Translations under genes and position numbers: made by a program | Part shown: piece by piece, positions 5,444 to 5,750 of the stretch | Numbering within the stretch: position 1 is the first letter of the stretch | Layout of the letters: each line of letters opens with the position of its first letter | The notes under the pieces: model-generated | What the model was told of the DNA's origin: nothing | Databases searched by the model: none | Seen by the model: only the letters and a program-made list of their open reading frames with translations | Source: a bacterium | GTDB lineage: Bacteria; Patescibacteria; Paceibacteria; UBA9973; SBAW01 | Direction: 5' to 3' | DNA length: 5,750 bases | NCBI GenBank assembly: GCA_021825025.1 | Contig: JAKAIP010000049.1 | Coordinates: 1 to 5,750, forward strand

Positions 5444-5462
5444 CCTCTCTTTTCAAGAGAGG
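5444..5462. repeat. 8-bp hairpin at the rarA stop codon
   Basis: CCTCTCTT (5444-5451) pairs with AAGAGAGG (5455-5462) around the 3-nt loop TTC. The rarA stop (TGA on the minus strand, 5455-5453) lies in the loop and the first stem base. On the minus strand no T run follows, so it is a weak terminator candidate for rarA. On the plus strand it is followed by a T-rich stretch, but that stretch is explained by the rarA lysine codons. Confidence 0.4.
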
Positions 5463-5750
5463 TATTTCTTTTTCTTCAGTTTTTCGGGGAGATATGATTC
5501 AGACTCAGGTTTCATTTCGAATCCTTCGTACCCCTTCCCATATTCTAGATCCTTCATGAGTTTGGTGGGCGCATTGCGGATCTTCTTCGGCACCGACAAG
5601 TTACCATAGGCGCTCACGTCTGCCTGTGCGGCACGCAAAGCGTTATAAGCAGAGCGATCCTTCTTCGCCTGCGCAAGATAGGCGACCCCATGGGCGAGGT
5701 TAATGGCACATTCTGGGTAGCCGATGATCTCACAAGCACGGAACACCGCA
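5453..5750 (-). CDS. rarA: Replication-associated recombination protein RarA (MgsA), C-terminal part, cut by window edge
   Basis: RarA is a clamp-loader-like AAA+ ATPase that acts at stalled replication forks. Only the last 98 residues are visible; the N-terminal ATPase domain lies beyond the window, so Walker motifs cannot be checked. The assignment rests on the C-terminal tetramerisation region: AVFRACEIIGYPECAINLAHGV and YLAQAKKDRSAYNALRAAQAD align with the matching E. coli segments, and VPKKIRNAPTKLMKDLEYGKGY matches the strongly conserved VPxHLRNAPTKLMKxxGYGxxY block. The protein ends soon after, at SYLPEKLKKKKYLS, without the long tail of E. coli RarA; short tails are common in the family, so this is not read as a truncation. 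The GTG at 5746 is internal, because matching sequence continues upstream to the window edge. The membrane protein gene follows after 46 nt on the same strand. Confidence 0.93.
   Translation of the reverse strand, partial: AVFRACEIIGYPECAINLAHGVAYLAQAKKDRSAYNALRAAQADVSAYGNLSVPKKIRNAPTKLMKDLEYGKGYEGFEMKPESESYLPEKLKKKKYLS

Noticed and set aside
5444..5475. Plus-strand intrinsic terminator (8-bp stem followed by a T-rich stretch)
   Set aside because: The T-rich stretch is the complement of the lysine codons at the rarA C-terminus, and no plus-strand transcript is expected there.
5453..5746. A complete 97-aa gene starting at GTG 5746
   Set aside because: The sequence matches the interior of the RarA C-terminal domain, and the frame stays open to the window edge, so this is the end of a longer gene.

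Overview
The window looks like chromosomal core-gene sequence from a small-genome bacterium of the Candidate Phyla Radiation (Patescibacteria), most likely a Parcubacteria relative. This is inferred from four things: the style of the proteins (NusA with an acidic insertion and acidic tail, a ClpP with an AASGGA active-site motif, a RarA with a short C-terminus), the compact layout, the absence of a Shine-Dalgarno motif before any of the six visible starts, and -10-like hexamers placed almost against the start codons. No phage, transposon, tRNA, rRNA or CRISPR sequence was seen.

The plus strand (1-4619) carries the 3' part of nusA, ppa (inorganic pyrophosphatase), a 57-codon single-pass membrane protein gene that begins 2 nt after the ppa stop, clpP, rny (RNase Y) and a gene for an HU-family DNA-binding protein. 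A perfect 15-bp stem terminator separates clpP from rny. A 14-bp stem terminator lies between the HU gene and the convergent minus-strand genes and should work in both directions. The minus strand (5750-4672) carries the 3' end of rarA (MgsA-like AAA+ ATPase), then a 244-aa polytopic membrane protein whose layout resembles a degenerate CPBP/CAAX-protease-like protein.

The plus-strand block is mostly housekeeping: transcription elongation and termination (NusA), pyrophosphate removal (Ppa), proteolysis (ClpP), mRNA decay (RNase Y) and nucleoid structure (HU). The genes look separately promoted rather than joined in one operon; only ppa and the small membrane gene look translationally coupled.

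No clearly new multi-gene system is visible. The observations most worth checking are the small membrane protein, the recurring (extended) -10 motifs that suggest leaderless or nearly leaderless mRNAs, the structured HU leader, and the CPBP-like protein that lacks the usual glutamates.
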